Of a stretch of DNA of 58,918 nucleotides, positions 17,855 to 27,388 are shown piece after piece. The notes beneath the pieces were generated by a model that saw nothing but the letters and a program-made list of their open reading frames with translations, was not told the origin of the DNA and searched no databases. How positions within the stretch are numbered: position 1 is the first letter of the stretch; every line of letters starts with the position of its first letter. The translations under genes were made by a program, and so were the position numbers. This stretch comes from Allomuricauda sp. (lineage in GTDB: Bacteria; Bacteroidota; Bacteroidia; Flavobacteriales; Flavobacteriaceae). Where the stretch lies: positions 1-58,918 of the forward strand of contig NZ_PABT01000022.1 of NCBI RefSeq assembly GCF_002699205.1, written 5' to 3'.

Positions 17855-18694
17855 ATGAAGTATCAAAAATTGTTATCGGAATTCGAGGGCCAGTTGGAAG
17901 CCTTGGAAAAAGGGAACGGGGATATCCTTTTTAAGGCGGAGAAAGGCATCGCACTGGTGGAGAAATGCATCCGTAAGCTCCAAGAACAGGTAGTGGGCAA
18001 GTCCTTTCCGACCAAGGCCGACGAAATTTATTTTTTCAAGCACGTCAAGCCCCAGATTTTTGGCAAGCTCATTTATTATGTCAGGTTGTTCAATATCGAG
18101 AGCAAGCGGCCAAGGGGGAACAATGCGGCCCAGATCAAATATCTCCAACAGCATATCGATAAGTTACAGACCTTTTTCAACGACAACCTTGAATTCTACA
18201 ATTATTACCGAAGAGGAGCCATGTCCCTGGACGAGCACTATTTTGTCCGGGGGAATCGGGACTTGCGCCTGCCCTTGGAGTCCTTCCATTTTTTGATCGA
18301 TGACCAGTTCTCTACCTGTCAGGACGGGACGGTGGCCACGATCATGGCCTATGACATGCTCATCGTGTATCTCAAAAAGGAGATCGATGACCTGAACAAT
18401 GCCCTCGAACCCACAAAAAACACACCCATGGAAAAACCTTCAAAACTATTCTGGACCGGTAGCAAGACCGATCTGATCGAACTTTTGTATGCCCTCCATT
18501 CGAGCGGGTCCATCAACAGTGGAACGGCGGACATCAAGGAACTGGCCTCGCATTTTGAGCACTTTTACAATGTGGACCTGGGCAACTATTACCACACTTT
18601 TATTGAGATACGTTCGCGAAAGAACAGCCGGACAAGGTTTTTGGACCGGCTGATCGAGATGCTCAACCAACGGATGGAGTCCCTGGACGAGTGA
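17855..18694 (+). CDS. rteC: RteC-family protein of conjugative elements
   Basis: A 279-residue RteC-domain protein. Recognisable stretches are DEIYFFKHVKPQIFGKLIYYVRLFNIE (about 52-78), NDNLEFYNYYRRGAMSLDEHYFVRG (about 109-133) and the helical C-terminus with ELLYALHSSGSINSGTADIKELASHFEHFYNVDLGNYYHTFIEIRSRK. In CTnDOT, RteC activates excision genes by binding DNA upstream of them; its C-terminal half is winged-helix-like. Here the next gene is a small HTH protein that could be the excisionase-like target. This gene marks the left part of a conjugative element. The palindromes at 18708 and 18847 lie just downstream. Confidence 0.85.
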   Translation: MKYQKLLSEFEGQLEALEKGNGDILFKAEKGIALVEKCIRKLQEQVVGKSFPTKADEIYFFKHVKPQIFGKLIYYVRLFNIESKRPRGNNAAQIKYLQQHIDKLQTFFNDNLEFYNYYRRGAMSLDEHYFVRGNRDLRLPLESFHFLIDDQFSTCQDGTVATIMAYDMLIVYLKKEIDDLNNALEPTKNTPMEKPSKLFWTGSKTDLIELLYALHSSGSINSGTADIKELASHFEHFYNVDLGNYYHTFIEIRSRKNSRTRFLDRLIEMLNQRMESLDE

Positions 18695-18707
18695 GGCCCA
18701 TATTTTT

Positions 18708-18730
18708 CCCAAGTTGGGTCCCAACTTGGG
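18708..18730. repeat. 23-bp nested palindrome, copy 1
   Basis: CCCAAGTTGGG-T-CCCAACTTGGG: two 11-bp arms around one central base, extended to 13 bp by flanking TT/AA. Each arm is itself nearly self-complementary (CCCAA-G-TTGGG). It starts 14 bp after the rteC stop. An identical 23-bp copy is at 18847-18869. It may be an operator, a terminator stem, or both. Confidence 0.75.
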
Positions 18731-18846
18731 AATTTTGTTTTTCCGGCATTTTGGGGTTCCTTTTATACGGTTTTCATGGCGATTTGGTCCATCCAAAGGT
18801 CCAAATGGCCCCAAATGGCATTAGATCATGGGGCCAAAAAATCTTT

Positions 18847-18869
18847 CCCAAGTTGGGTCCCAACTTGGG
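18847..18869. repeat. 23-bp nested palindrome, copy 2
   Basis: Identical over 23 bases to the palindrome at 18708-18730, 139 bp away. It is followed by GGATTTTTTCC, so it could end rteC transcripts, and it lies about 97 bp before the next gene start at 18966, where an RteC-type activator might bind. Confidence 0.75.
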
Positions 18870-18965
18870 GATTTTTTCCAAAAAGCTTTTTCAGTTTTGT
18901 GGTCGAACCCGGATAGTGGTCCCAGGACCTGTATCCAACACGTCCTGCCCCTGTCCATAAAACAC

Positions 18966-19259
18966 ATGATTATGGGAACAACGATCATTACCACGGAAGA
19001 CCTCATGGAGTTCAAAAAAGAGCTCCTAAGGGAATTCAAGGCCTTGCTGGAGGAGCACGCCCATCCCCGGCCGAAGACCTGGCTACGGTCCAATGATGTT
19101 TTGGATCGATTTGGGATTAGCCCGGGCACCCTCCACAGCCTTAGAAGCAAGAACATCATCCCCAGCTACAAGGTAGAGGGCATCCTCTTTTATGATGCAG
19201 AGGAGATCGATCAGGTGATCTTGGAAAACAAGGTGAAACTAATGGACGGTACCCTATGA
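18966..19259 (+). CDS. Helix-turn-helix protein, excisionase/MerR-like
   Basis: A 97-residue protein from ATG 18966 (a second ATG is at 18972). The C-terminal half carries a winged-helix motif of excisionase/MerR type: TWLRSNDVLDRFGISPGTLHSLRSKNIIPSYKVEGILFYDAEEIDQVI, with the typical turn to a Tyr-containing wing. The N-terminal part is helical (MEFKKELLREFKALLEEH), as in many Bacteroidota element-borne HTH proteins. Placed between RteC and the replication-like genes, it may be an excision or transcription factor. Its stop overlaps the next start by 4 bp, so the two are coupled. Confidence 0.7.
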   Translation: MIMGTTIITTEDLMEFKKELLREFKALLEEHAHPRPKTWLRSNDVLDRFGISPGTLHSLRSKNIIPSYKVEGILFYDAEEIDQVILENKVKLMDGTL

Positions 19260-19930
19260 ACTATATCAAGCACCTGAATGCCACATTGGTGGAGATGTAC
19301 GGGGACGACCGCCTACTGCCCGGGCACATCAGCCTGTACCTTGCCCTGTTCTTTTATTGGAACCTGCACCGTTTTCCGGATCGGTTCCCGGTCAATCGGA
19401 GGGAACTGATGCGGATGGGCAAGATCGGGTCCAAATCCACTTACCACCGTTTGATGAGGCAACTGGACCAGATGGGCTACATCGCGTATGCCCCTTCGCA
19501 TAGCCCGGTCCGTTCCAGTGGGGTCGGACTGTCCCGGGATTGGGACAGGAACGGTACGCTGATGGAACGCAGCCGTTCCATTTTTGAGGCCTACTGTCCC
19601 ACCGGTGTACCGGCCACCATATATAGGAAAACATACCAAACCTTTAAACGCCCTTTGGAAGCCAAGCCCGAAAGTTCATCGGAGGTCCTTGACTTTTTTA
19701 GGGAAAAGGGATACCGGCAGGAAGAGGCCTTGAAGTTCTTCCACCATTATCAGGCCATTGGATGGAAGGCAGGAGGCAAGGCACCCATCGTGGATTGGCG
19801 GGCGGCCGCGCACAATTGGATGCTCAAGGCCGATGAAATGAAAACGGCCAAGGGTGGTTCCGGGACCGGAACGGGGGACCGGGACCATTTGAAGGTCAGA
19901 ACACAAAAGGACTATGGCGAACCCCTCTAA
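19256..19930 (+). CDS. Winged-helix protein of element replication/control module
   Basis: A 224-residue protein. The N-terminal 90 residues form a helix-turn-helix of replication-initiator or regulator type (FPVNRRELMRMGKIGSKSTYHRLMRQLDQMGYIAYAP). Near the C-terminus, SSSEVLDFFREKGYRQEEALKFFHHYQAIGWKAGGKAPIVDWRAAAHNWML is like the DnaD/phage-replication tail (W-K-x-I-x-D-W-x-x-A-x-x-N-W). Together with the DnaC-like ATPase whose start lies inside its 3' end (17-bp overlap), this suggests a helicase-loading pair that copies the excised element. No sequence-specific origin was identified. Confidence 0.6.
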   Translation: MNYIKHLNATLVEMYGDDRLLPGHISLYLALFFYWNLHRFPDRFPVNRRELMRMGKIGSKSTYHRLMRQLDQMGYIAYAPSHSPVRSSGVGLSRDWDRNGTLMERSRSIFEAYCPTGVPATIYRKTYQTFKRPLEAKPESSSEVLDFFREKGYRQEEALKFFHHYQAIGWKAGGKAPIVDWRAAAHNWMLKADEMKTAKGGSGTGTGDRDHLKVRTQKDYGEPL

Positions 19931-20606
19931 GATAACCGAAGGCGGTGTGGTGTATTCCCTAGGGGATTTTGACGGGAAGCGTGTGGAATACGACTTCTCG
20001 AAGGTGCTGGCCTATTTGGATGCGAAGGGAAAAATGCTCTTTGGCCGGAATTTCAGGCTGTATCCCGAGGACAGGGGCGTTCTGCTGAAGCTCTGCAACT
20101 ATATGGTCCGTGACCGGGAGAGTTGCCGTCGACTGGGCATTGATCCCGACAAGGGCATCCTCTTGTCCGGCCCCGTGGGCTGTGGCAAGACGACCCTGAT
20201 GAAACTGATCAGGCACCTCACCCCGCACTATCGGCCCTACGAGGTCATCCCTGTCCGGAACATTGTCTTCGGGTTCAACCATATCGGGTACCGGGTCATC
20301 GAAAACTATGGCAACGGCGGGTATTTCTGTTTCGATGACATCGGTGTGGAGCCCATGGGAAGGTATTTTGGCAGGGACTGCAATGTCATTGGGGAGATTT
20401 TGCTGTCCCGGCATGAGCTGTTTTTGGGATCCGGCCTCCGGACCCATGGGACCACCAACCTGAACGCCGAGGAACTGGAGGGGCGCTATGGCAAGCGTGT
20501 CCGCAGTCGGATGCGGGAACTGTTCAACCTGATCGCCTTTGACAAAGGTGCCCGGGACAAAAGGGGAATCGCAAATTCAACGGAAAACAAACGATCAAAG
20601 AACTAG
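19914..20606 (+). CDS. DnaC/IstB-like AAA+ ATPase
   Basis: A 230-residue P-loop ATPase. Walker A is GPVGCGKTTL at about 83-92, Walker B FCFDDIGVEP at about 139-148, then a sensor region (RTHGTTNLNAEELEGRYGKRVRSRMRELFNLIAF) with the Arg-rich end typical of DnaC-type helicase loaders. A loader acts by placing the replicative helicase on DNA. Its coding region overlaps the winged-helix gene and ends 4 bp before the EEP-family gene. Helicase loading for element replication is inferred from family and context. Confidence 0.78.
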   Translation: MANPSKITEGGVVYSLGDFDGKRVEYDFSKVLAYLDAKGKMLFGRNFRLYPEDRGVLLKLCNYMVRDRESCRRLGIDPDKGILLSGPVGCGKTTLMKLIRHLTPHYRPYEVIPVRNIVFGFNHIGYRVIENYGNGGYFCFDDIGVEPMGRYFGRDCNVIGEILLSRHELFLGSGLRTHGTTNLNAEELEGRYGKRVRSRMRELFNLIAFDKGARDKRGIANSTENKRSKN

Positions 20607-20610
20607 GAAT

Positions 20611-21726
20611 ATGAGAATAGCCACTATGAACATCCAGAACCTATTTCACAGGGACCTGTCCTTTTTACGGCAGAACGCCTCGAAGAACCTTCAGGATTGG
20701 ATGGAGGAGTTCCAATCCCTGTTGCGGAATCCGGACAAACGCCCCCGGGATCTTACCCGCATGCGGGAGCTGGCCTTTTTGATGGGGTTTAGTCCAAGGG
20801 CCACCGAACCCTTCCTGACCTTGCGAAGAAAGGGTGGCCATCTTTACGTAAAGCCTTTGGGCGGGGAGCGGCAGACAAGGGCCACCGAGCGTGTCGGTTG
20901 GAACGGTTGGGTAGAGCTGAGGAGCTATCCCTTGGATGAAAGGCACCGAAGCTCAAAAGTTGGGTGCATTGTGGCAGTGGAGCCGGATATCCTGGTATTG
21001 CAGGAGGTGGAGGACAGGCCGTCCCTATCGGACTTCAACAGGGACTACCTGGGCCCCAAATTGGGAAGTCCATTCGACCAGTGGCTCTTCACGGAGGGGA
21101 ATGACAATAGGGGGCTGGGCCATGCCCTCCTCACCAGGAACGGCCATCGGATCGTAGGGTTCCGGCCCCATGCCCATGAGAAGGACGTTGACGGCAAGGA
21201 CCTCTTTGGAACGGACTGCCCGGAATATACCATAGTGACCCCGGGAGGGGAGGAGTTGACCATTATCAGCGTAAGGTTCCAGGAGGATGGGGACCTGGGC
21301 GATTCCAGCGCAAAACGGAGGGAACAGGCCCAACGGGTACGCTCCTTTTACGACCGGTTGACCGTCCAGGGAAAGGACAGGGTAGTGGTGTGCGGCACCT
21401 TGGGGGAGGTCTCCTATGCGGATAGCCTTCGGCCCTTGCTGGGCGATGGGGCCTTAAGGGACGTTCCCTGTCATTCGGGTACCGGCCCGGGCAACGCAGG
21501 GCAACGGGGCCAACTTTCCTTTGGGGGACCGTCCGGGGATTGGTTGGCCAAACACGATTACCTGTTGAGTTCCCGGGCATTGTATGCGGGTATCCGACAA
21601 AGTGGTGTCCACTTCCCCCCGAAGGCATGCGGGGGCCGGTTGACCAGGCCGTTCTTGCGGGACAACGGGCGGGGACGGGACGGTGCTCCGCCGCCCCCTT
21701 TGGTATGGGCGGATTTCGCCCTTTGA
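20611..21726 (+). CDS. Endonuclease/exonuclease/phosphatase (EEP) family protein, degenerate active site
   Basis: A 371-residue protein from ATG 20611; an upstream in-frame extension overlaps the ATPase gene. The N-terminus MRIATMNIQNL and the segments ILVLQEVED (metal-binding Glu) and EGNDNRGLGHALLTRNG belong to the EEP (DNase I/exonuclease III-like) fold. The expected G-D-x-N motif reads VVCGTLGE here, and the usual C-terminal S-D-H before PLVWADF reads APPPPLVWADF. Two catalytic groups are therefore missing, so nuclease activity is doubtful and the protein may only bind nucleic acid. It is the last gene of the RteC-to-EEP module. Confidence 0.7.
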   Translation: MRIATMNIQNLFHRDLSFLRQNASKNLQDWMEEFQSLLRNPDKRPRDLTRMRELAFLMGFSPRATEPFLTLRRKGGHLYVKPLGGERQTRATERVGWNGWVELRSYPLDERHRSSKVGCIVAVEPDILVLQEVEDRPSLSDFNRDYLGPKLGSPFDQWLFTEGNDNRGLGHALLTRNGHRIVGFRPHAHEKDVDGKDLFGTDCPEYTIVTPGGEELTIISVRFQEDGDLGDSSAKRREQAQRVRSFYDRLTVQGKDRVVVCGTLGEVSYADSLRPLLGDGALRDVPCHSGTGPGNAGQRGQLSFGGPSGDWLAKHDYLLSSRALYAGIRQSGVHFPPKACGGRLTRPFLRDNGRGRDGAPPPPLVWADFAL

Positions 21727-21991
21727 TCTCCGCCGGTTCCGTTCAGGGGGAAGCAGGTCGTTGTTGGTCGGGGTACCTTGGCCGTAATCGGTTGACGGTA
21801 AGCTGGGTTTGGTCAACCGAATCCTTGACCCTGTCCAGGTCCGTGATTGGGAAACACAAATGGTAGGTGGGGTGCCTTTGATATGTCATGGAATCGGGGA
21901 ATGGTCCATCCGGGGCCTGTTATATGGGACCGACCGATCGAATCCATGGACGGTGTTGTTTTCCAAGGGTATTTGTGGATGGGGTTTCCGT

Positions 21992-22549
21992 TTATTTTTT
22001 CTCCCTCTGTTTGTTCACTTCCATACATTCTTTCAGTAGCCTGTAGGCCCTCGAGAAGTGGCCCTCCACTGTTTTTATGGTGATGTCGTATTCCTTTGCG
22101 ATTTCTTTGTAGCTCATCCCTTTGATTTTGCCACTGTGAAATATCTCCCGACATCTTTCGGGAAGGGAGGCCAAACAGGCATCCAACATTTCCATCCGTT
22201 TTTTTGAGGTGTCGGAATCGACCTCCAAGGACTGTACAATGGCGGTATGGTAATAGGAAGATAGCATTTCGTTCTTGATTTTGAGGTTCCGGTGCTTGTC
22301 GACCAATCCATTGTACGCCGCTTTGTATAGAAATGCATTGAGGGAAGTACGGATGTTTATTTTATTTCTTTTCATCCATAGGCTCAAAAAAAGATCCTGG
22401 ACGGTGTCCTCGATAACGGTTCGATCCTGGGTATAGTTGAGAAGATAGGTGCACAGCTTTTGGTAATAATTGGAGTAGAGCTGTTCAAATGTTGATCTAT
22501 CTCCATTTTTTAACGATTTTATTATAAATATGTCATTTTTATAAGCCAA
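21992..22549 (-). CDS. ECF-type RNA polymerase sigma factor (FecI-like)
   Basis: A 185-residue sigma-70-family factor of the Bacteroidota ECF group. Region 2 is FEQLYSNYYQKLCTYLLNY with DTVQDLFLSLW; region 4 is ACLASLPERCREIFHSGKIKGMSYKEIAKEYDITIKTVEGHFSRAYRLLKE, with its helix-turn-helix. It is divergent from the FecR gene, 103 bp away, and would be held inactive by FecR until the SusC at 23962 binds its substrate. Target promoters are probably those before fecR and susC, but no -35/-10 pair could be assigned. About 265 gene-free bases separate it from the EEP gene. Confidence 0.9.
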   Translation of the reverse strand: MAYKNDIFIIKSLKNGDRSTFEQLYSNYYQKLCTYLLNYTQDRTVIEDTVQDLFLSLWMKRNKINIRTSLNAFLYKAAYNGLVDKHRNLKIKNEMLSSYYHTAIVQSLEVDSDTSKKRMEMLDACLASLPERCREIFHSGKIKGMSYKEIAKEYDITIKTVEGHFSRAYRLLKECMEVNKQREKK

Positions 22550-22652
22550 ATGAACCCGTTTTTTGAAATAATGATAAAAAAAACATTTTTTCTGAATTTA
22601 GAAGGGGGGACTTGAAGGGTTCCCACGTCATAAGATTAAATAATTATTAAGT

Positions 22653-23798
22653 ATGAATCAAACCAAGGTTGATAAATTACTCCTAAAATTGGTCGAGAAC
22701 AGAATTTCACGGACGGAGTCCGAGGAACTGTTGGAATGGTTGGAGCAAGAGGGGAACCGGGAGTATTTCAATGAATTTGTGGCCATAAACCAGCTGGTAA
22801 ATGCCAAGCGGAACTTCACCAACAAGGATCTTTTGGGCCATAAGATTGAAAAAGAGACCAGGAAACGTAGGTATAGGACATACTTCAAGTATGCCGCTGC
22901 CATTGCGGGATTGGTAACGGCAACCTTTTTGTTCAGGGACGATATCATTGACCTTGGGAAACCCGAGGCCCGGTCCCCGGTAATTGTGGACAACCAGATA
23001 CGTACCGGTACCAACACTGCGGTCTTGACCTTGGAGGACGGAAAGGACGTCCACCTGGACAGCGAATCGGGGTTCAGTACACAGAACCTTGAGGCCAAGG
23101 AAGATCAGGTGGTCTATCGACCCAAGAAAGATGGTGTCAAGGAAGTGGCCTATAATTTTCTCACCGTGCCCAGGGGCGGCCAATTTTCACTGACACTCTC
23201 AGATGGCACGGTGGTATGGCTGAACTCGGAATCCAAATTGAAATACCCGGTTGATTTTGTGGAGGGAAAGAGCAGGGAGGTCCATTTGATCTATGGGGAG
23301 GCCTATTTTGATGTCGCTTCCAGTGACGACAACCACGGTGATGATTTTAAGGTGTACCATGACCAACAGGAAATCAGGGTTCTGGGTACCCAGTTTAACC
23401 TGAAGGCCTATGGGGACGAGCCCGAAATATTGACCACATTGGTGGAGGGAAGGGTATCCGTGACCCATGGTGGGGAAACCTTGGAGATTGTTCCCGGTGA
23501 ACAGTCCCGTCTGAACGTGGGTACAGGGGTCGTCAAGGTTTCAGAAGTGGATGTGCTCTCCGAAACCTCCTGGAGGAACGGGATCTTTAGCTTTAAGGAA
23601 AAACCGTTGAAAGAGATCATGCGGACCTTGTCCAGGTGGTACGACATGGAAGTGGTCTTTGAGAACAAGGCCTTGGAGGACAAAAAGTTCAAGGGGGTAT
23701 TGAGAAAGAGCCAGAGCATAGAGGAAGTATTGTCCGTGATCATGTCCAATTCCCTGGACAGTTATGAAATAAACCGCAAGACGGTAATATTAAAGTAA
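22653..23798 (+). CDS. FecR-family anti-sigma factor
   Basis: A 381-residue membrane anti-sigma factor. The cytosolic N-terminus (about 1-75) includes SRTESEELLEWLEQEGNREYF; one membrane helix follows (YAAAIAGLVTATFLF, about 77-92). The periplasmic FecR domain has FLTVPRGGQFSLTLSDGTVVWLNSESKLKYP, and the C-terminal DUF4974-like part has FSFKEKPLKEIMRTLSRWYDMEVVFEN. It receives the signal from the STN domain of the SusC encoded next and releases the ECF sigma factor encoded divergently. The gap to susC is 163 bp, so susC may have its own promoter. Confidence 0.92.
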   Translation: MNQTKVDKLLLKLVENRISRTESEELLEWLEQEGNREYFNEFVAINQLVNAKRNFTNKDLLGHKIEKETRKRRYRTYFKYAAAIAGLVTATFLFRDDIIDLGKPEARSPVIVDNQIRTGTNTAVLTLEDGKDVHLDSESGFSTQNLEAKEDQVVYRPKKDGVKEVAYNFLTVPRGGQFSLTLSDGTVVWLNSESKLKYPVDFVEGKSREVHLIYGEAYFDVASSDDNHGDDFKVYHDQQEIRVLGTQFNLKAYGDEPEILTTLVEGRVSVTHGGETLEIVPGEQSRLNVGTGVVKVSEVDVLSETSWRNGIFSFKEKPLKEIMRTLSRWYDMEVVFENKALEDKKFKGVLRKSQSIEEVLSVIMSNSLDSYEINRKTVILK

Positions 23799-23961
23799 GA
23801 CCAATTTGTCATTATGAACAACCCAAAAAACAAAACAATGCCAATGAAGTGAAAAAAAGGAAAAAAATAGGGGACGGGCCCAACTCGCCAAAGTAAAGTC
23901 ACCATCCCCTTTAACCATTATTAATCAATTGTTGTGTAACTAACTAATAACAATCAAATTT

Positions 23962-26900
23962 ATGAAAACTAAACTAACGAATGTTGGATTTTTGATAAGG
24001 AGCCAACTTCTAATGCTAATGATGAGAACATTTATCTTTTTGTGTTGTGTTTCCGTATTTGGCCTTGCACCCAATGACCTCGTTTCACAAAACTCAAGTA
24101 TCAAGGTCGAGCTGGACAAATCCATGACGGTCGATGAGGTCTTTGACCTGATCATGAGCCAGACGGATTACAATTTCATTTATGAAGTGGGGATGTTCGA
24201 TGACTATCCGACCATTCCGGTGAAAAAGGGAAGGATAAGTACCAACCGATTGCTCAAGAAAAGTTTGGCCCCCGGCAACCTGGATGTGATAGTGACCGAG
24301 AACAATACCATTATGGTGAAAGAAAGCCCTGGGAGCCGCCGCCGACCCCAAATAGTGGTCTCGGGAAAGGTCACCGACACGGAGGGTTTTCCCTTGGTGA
24401 ACGCGGTGGTCCTGATCAAGGGGACCACACAGGGTACGACCACCGATTTTGACGGTAATTACAGCATAACGGTGCCCTATCCCGAGAACATCCTGGAGTT
24501 TAGGCACATGGGCTTCGAGACCTATGAGATCATGGTGGGCGACCAAACCACCATAGATGTCGTGATGAAGGAAACCGCGCAGGCGCTCCAGGAAGTGGTG
24601 ATCACCGCACAGGGGATCAAAAAGTCAAGGAAGGCCCTGGGGTATGCCATTTCCCAGGTAAAATCGGAAGAGGTGGAGCAAAGACCGGAGGCGGACCTTG
24701 CCAGGACGCTCCAGGGCAAGGTGGCCGGTGTCACCATTACCCCGGCGGACGGGCAGACCGGTACGGATTCGCCCATCCGGATAAGGGGCAACGTTTCCAT
24801 AACCGGTTCCAATAGCCCCTTGATAGTCGTTAACGACGTTCCCTTCAACGGGCTTCTGAGGGACATCAACCCCAACGATATTGAAAATATAAGTATCCTC
24901 AAGGGGTTCAACGCTTCCGTGCTCTACGGAAGTGAGGGCCGCAACGGGGTGATCCTGATCCAGACCAAAAGCGGGTCGACCCAAATTGGCCAGGCAAAGA
25001 CCACGGCGACCTATTCGACAACGGTTTATACCAATTCCATATCCCAGTTGCCCGAGTTCCAAAATACCTATTCCAATGGTGGGGAAGGTGAATTCCAGCC
25101 CACCTATTTGTCCAATTGGGGGCCGGCATTCTCGACCCTGGACACCATGGACCATCCCTATGCGGGCATGGCGGATATTTTTCCGGAATATGCGGACGCC
25201 ACCATGGAAGTGGTCGCAAAACCGGACAATGTGAAAAATATCTTTAGGACAGGGGTGGGCACTACCCATTCCCTGACCGTGTCCACTTCACAGGAAAAGA
25301 CGGCTTTCAATATCTCGGCCGGGTATACGGACGAACAGGGGATCATAGAGCACAATGACCTGAAGAGGTTCAACATCAGTGTAGGGGGCAGGGCCCAGGT
25401 GACCGATAGGCTCGACATCTCCTCAACCTTGAATTATTCATCCCGGAAGGTGAACAGTGTGTACGGGGAGAGTATTTTCAGTGTGGTATATTATCTGCCC
25501 CGATGGATCGATCTGACGGAACTTCCCTACCAGAATCCCTTGACCGGTGAGTCCGTGTACTACAGGAACGATACCAATCCGTTGTGGATGCTGCACAATA
25601 CGGGGGTGAACACCGAGACCGAACACGTATACGGAACCGTCAATGCTAACTATAAGTTGAGCAGTGATTTGAATTTGACCTATAGGGCGGGCTATGACAG
25701 TAGGCATTACAATTCCTTTTCATACTCAAATAAAGGAGGGTACGACGACAATTCCTTTAAGACAGGGTATCTGAACCTGACCAGCATCAAGGATGTGGTG
25801 GTGAACCAGACCATGATTTTGGGTTACAACAAAAACTTTACCGAGGATTTCAACCTTGAGGCCCAGATAGGGGTCAATTCGAAGATCACGCGGTATTCCA
25901 GTAATTCCTCGGAATCGGACGGACAGGTGGTGTACGGTTTTTTGAGACCCAGTAATTTTACCACCACTGAGGCCAGTTATAACAGTATTGACGAGAACAT
26001 TGCCGGTGTATTTGGACAGTTTCAACTGGCCTATAAACAATACCTGTACGCAACGCTATCGGGAAGGAACGATTGGGGGAGCACGGTCGAAAAGGCCAAC
26101 CAATCCCTGTTCTATCCCGGGGCCTCGATCTCCTTTATACCGACCTCTGCCTTTGATTTTGGCGGGAACGCGGTCAATTACCTAAAGGTAAGGGGGGGAT
26201 ATGCCACTTCTTCGGGATACCCCAGTGCGTACCTGACCAGGAACACCCTGATCATCGATAATCTGCGCTTTGCCGCAGCGGACGGTTCCTATCCGGTCAC
26301 CAACCGTTACAGCACCCGTTACGCCAACCCGGACCTGGCACCGGAGCTCCACCAGGAGTTCGAGGTGGGATTGGAGGCCAATATGTTCAATAACAGGCTG
26401 ACCTTGGAGACCTCGGTCTATAAAAGGATTTCCAAAGACCAGATCGTGGCCTCGCCCTTGGCCGGGTCCTCAGGTTACGATACCCAGTACATTAATCTGG
26501 GCCGGGTGGACAATAAAGGCATAGAGATCGACCTTGGGATCGATCTGGTGAAAAACGACAACTTTAGCTGGAATTTCCGCAACATATTCACCGCGGACGA
26601 ATCCTTGGTGGTAAAGACCACGGAGACCGGGGCCAACATCAACCTGGAGGAAGACAGGTATGCCGTTGAGGGGCAGCCGTTCGGGGTCATCATGGGGGAT
26701 TATGCCCTACGGGACGAGGATGGCAACCTTTTGATCAGTGGAAACGGTTCCAGCACCCGGGTAGGGGAAGTGATCACCAGCTCGGACGTGGGCCTGGCGG
26801 ACAAGGTCATCGGCGACCCCAATCCGGATTGGCGCCTGACCAATATCAATACCTTTAGTTACAAGGGTTTTAGGCTGTCGGCCCAATTGGAGTACAGGCA

Positions 26901-27366
26901 CGGGGGCGAGATCTATTCCAGTGCAGTGAGCAATATGCTACAGCGTGGGGTGACCAGGGATACGGAAGATAGGGATGCCGCCTTCGTCATTCCGGGATAT
27001 TTGGCGGATGATGCCACGGGGGAGCCTTTGTTGGATTCCAATGGGAACAAGATCCCCAATACCATTCAGATGAATCCCGGTAGGATTTCCTATTCCAATT
27101 ATTACAATGCCAACGACCTTGCCATGTGGGACACTTCCATCTTCAGGATCAGGGAGGTTTCCTTGGGGTATACCTTGAAAAGGAAAAAGGGCCAGTCCCT
27201 GCCTTTCCAAAGGATGGACTTTACACTTTCGGGGAGGAACCTCTGGTACAGGGCGCCCAACTTTCCCAAGTACACCAATTACGATCCCGAGAGCGATGGG
27301 CTTGAAGGGGACAGCACCGTTCCTTCCACAAGAAGAATTGCCCTAGGGGTGACAGCAACGTTTTAA
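23962..27366 (+). CDS. SusC-family TonB-dependent transducer with STN domain
   Basis: An 1134-residue transporter. Signal region MRTFIFLCCVSVFGLAP; then an STN domain (about 50-115: VELDKSMTVDEVFDLIMSQTDYNFIY, with IMVKE at its end), which contacts FecR. A carboxypeptidase-regulatory-like domain (VVSGKVTDTEGFPLVNAVVLIKGTTQGTT) and the plug with NASVLYGSEGRNGVILIQTKSG follow, then the barrel. The STN domain, absent from the SusC at 8307, fits the sigma/anti-sigma pair upstream: substrate binding both imports and signals. A SusD gene follows at 22 bp. Substrate unknown; neighbours suggest peptides or N-acyl amino acids. Confidence 0.94.
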   Translation: MKTKLTNVGFLIRSQLLMLMMRTFIFLCCVSVFGLAPNDLVSQNSSIKVELDKSMTVDEVFDLIMSQTDYNFIYEVGMFDDYPTIPVKKGRISTNRLLKKSLAPGNLDVIVTENNTIMVKESPGSRRRPQIVVSGKVTDTEGFPLVNAVVLIKGTTQGTTTDFDGNYSITVPYPENILEFRHMGFETYEIMVGDQTTIDVVMKETAQALQEVVITAQGIKKSRKALGYAISQVKSEEVEQRPEADLARTLQGKVAGVTITPADGQTGTDSPIRIRGNVSITGSNSPLIVVNDVPFNGLLRDINPNDIENISILKGFNASVLYGSEGRNGVILIQTKSGSTQIGQAKTTATYSTTVYTNSISQLPEFQNTYSNGGEGEFQPTYLSNWGPAFSTLDTMDHPYAGMADIFPEYADATMEVVAKPDNVKNIFRTGVGTTHSLTVSTSQEKTAFNISAGYTDEQGIIEHNDLKRFNISVGGRAQVTDRLDISSTLNYSSRKVNSVYGESIFSVVYYLPRWIDLTELPYQNPLTGESVYYRNDTNPLWMLHNTGVNTETEHVYGTVNANYKLSSDLNLTYRAGYDSRHYNSFSYSNKGGYDDNSFKTGYLNLTSIKDVVVNQTMILGYNKNFTEDFNLEAQIGVNSKITRYSSNSSESDGQVVYGFLRPSNFTTTEASYNSIDENIAGVFGQFQLAYKQYLYATLSGRNDWGSTVEKANQSLFYPGASISFIPTSAFDFGGNAVNYLKVRGGYATSSGYPSAYLTRNTLIIDNLRFAAADGSYPVTNRYSTRYANPDLAPELHQEFEVGLEANMFNNRLTLETSVYKRISKDQIVASPLAGSSGYDTQYINLGRVDNKGIEIDLGIDLVKNDNFSWNFRNIFTADESLVVKTTETGANINLEEDRYAVEGQPFGVIMGDYALRDEDGNLLISGNGSSTRVGEVITSSDVGLADKVIGDPNPDWRLTNINTFSYKGFRLSAQLEYRHGGEIYSSAVSNMLQRGVTRDTEDRDAAFVIPGYLADDATGEPLLDSNGNKIPNTIQMNPGRISYSNYYNANDLAMWDTSIFRIREVSLGYTLKRKKGQSLPFQRMDFTLSGRNLWYRAPNFPKYTNYDPESDGLEGDSTVPSTRRIALGVTATF

Positions 27367-27388
27367 TCCTACCTAAAAAAGACATAAA

